Shown one piece after another: positions 6,152-6,653 of a stretch of 6,653 bases of DNA. The notes under the pieces are model-generated. The model was not told the DNA's origin. It made no database searches and was given only the letters and a program-made list of their open reading frames with translations. The stretch's first letter is position 1. Each line of letters begins with the position of its first letter. The stretch comes from Candidatus Peregrinibacteria bacterium (GTDB lineage: Bacteria; Patescibacteriota; Gracilibacteria; UBA1369; LOWO2-01-FULL-3), in contig WJKQ01000098.1 of assembly GCA_014728975.1 (NCBI GenBank), forward strand, positions 1-6,653, written 5' to 3'. The translations under genes were made by a program, and so were the position numbers.

Positions 6152-6212
6152 CGGCAAATTGACATTGCAAGTTAAATTTTCTTGAGCGGGTTTGCCGAAA
6201 ATCTTCTCAAGA
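6152..6212 (+). promoter_or_regulatory. rplC leader: two interleaved stems, candidate H-type pseudoknot
   Basis: Stem A pairs CGGCAAA (6152-6158) with TTTGCCG (6191-6197), seven Watson-Crick pairs that two G-T pairs can extend. Stem B pairs TCTTGAG (6180-6186) with CTCAAGA (6206-6212), also seven perfect pairs. The 5' arm of B lies in the loop of A and its 3' arm lies outside, which is classic H-type topology with connecting loops of about 21, 4 and 8 nt. The structure ends 18 nt before the rplC ATG, close enough to affect ribosome binding. Alternatively the two stems could be mutually exclusive states of a switch. The predicted transcription start falls near the 5' edge of stem A, so one or two pairs could be lost. 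No T-run follows. By position this could be a ribosomal-protein autoregulatory element. Confidence 0.55.
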
Positions 6213-6230
6213 CACTAACCTCTACAAATT

Positions 6231-6653
6231 ATGTCAGGAATACTCGGCAAAAAGTTAGGCATGACTCGTCTGATGCAAGACGATGGCCGCGTGATCCCGA
6301 TAACTGTCATAGAATGCGAACCTAATGAGGTTACGCAGGTAAAAACAGTTGAAAAAGATGGATATCCGGCGGTAGTCCTGGGTTTTTCCAAACTGAAAAA
6401 ACCAAAAAAAACCAAGAAATTTCTATTTCTTAAAGAATTCCAAGTTACTCAAGAAGAACAGGAAAATTATAGAAAAGGAGATCGGATAACCCTGGAAAAA
6501 CTACAGGAAATCGAAAAAGTTAAAGTTACCGCAATCTCAAAAGGAAAAGGATTTCAAGGGGTAATCAAAAAATATAATTTCTCACGCGGACCGGAAAGTC
6601 ACGGATCCCACCATCACAGAGAACCCGGCGCAATAGGAGCATGCGCTAAACCG
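6231..6653 (+). CDS. rplC: 50S ribosomal protein L3, N-terminal part (partial)
   Basis: L3 is an early-assembling large-subunit protein whose long extension reaches the peptidyl-transferase centre. The window holds the first 141 codons. The start MSGILGKKLGMTRLMQDDGR and the following VIPITVIE are diagnostic of L3. They are followed by VKTVEKDGYPAVVLGF, the KKPKKTKK stretch, and the extension sequence ISKGKGFQGVIKKYNFSRGP then SHGSHHHREPGAIGACAKP at the window edge. The reading frame is open to the last base. The ATG is preceded by CTCTACAAATT with no Shine-Dalgarno motif. This is normally the second gene of the S10 operon, but here it sits behind its own promoter and leader after a three-gene interruption. 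The downstream genes (rplD, rplW, rplB and so on) are expected but not visible. Confidence 0.98.
   Translation, partial: MSGILGKKLGMTRLMQDDGRVIPITVIECEPNEVTQVKTVEKDGYPAVVLGFSKLKKPKKTKKFLFLKEFQVTQEEQENYRKGDRITLEKLQEIEKVKVTAISKGKGFQGVIKKYNFSRGPESHGSHHHREPGAIGACAKP

Noticed and set aside
6159..6164. Second TTGACA upstream of rplC as an independent promoter
   Set aside because: It is a perfect -35 hexamer, but at 16-18 nt spacing there is only TTGAGC-like sequence with no acceptable -10.
2186..6230. Mobile element or prophage carrying the cassette
   Set aside because: I see no transposase, integrase, terminal inverted repeats or target duplications, and codon use matches the neighbours.

Overview
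The window is a low-GC bacterial chromosome segment built around the conserved translation-gene block fusA - tuf - rpsJ - rplC, with every gene on the + strand. It opens with the last 31 codons of elongation factor G. A complete 397-residue EF-Tu gene follows, closed by a strong intrinsic terminator. Next come a sigma70-type promoter, a structured leader of about 125 nt, an unrecognised 75-residue ORF, and the gene for ribosomal protein S10 (NusE). The window ends inside the gene for ribosomal protein L3.

The unusual part is the layout. In most bacteria rpsJ is followed directly by rplC in the S10 operon. Here about 4 kb (2186-6230) separates them, and it holds three genes that look unrelated to translation: a CaCA-family Na+/Ca2+ exchanger-like membrane protein, a 735-residue DUF3160 lipoprotein, and a 233-residue exported protein with three DxDxDG-type (FG-GAP/VCBS-like) calcium-binding motifs. 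The last two overlap by 31 nt and so are probably translated together. rplC appears to have its own promoter (TTGACT-N17-TATATT) and its own leader, so the ribosomal operon seems to restart after the cassette. No convincing terminator separates the cassette from rplC.

Two leaders in front of ribosomal-protein genes (1501-1542 and 6152-6212) each contain complementary segments in pseudoknot topology. They are the best candidates here for undescribed autoregulatory RNA elements. None of the complete genes has a recognisable Shine-Dalgarno sequence; the starts sit instead in A/T-rich contexts, often with TAATTT and a CAAAT- or ACAA-like element.

The EF-Tu, S10 and L3 sequences are clearly bacterial. 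The lack of Shine-Dalgarno motifs, low GC and a rearranged S10 operon would fit an uncultivated lineage such as one of the Patescibacteria/CPR groups, but that placement is a low-confidence inference. The genetic code looks standard: no in-frame TGA occurs in the conserved genes, and one gene stops at TGA. The stop codons used are TAA, except for the TGA that ends the DUF3160 gene.
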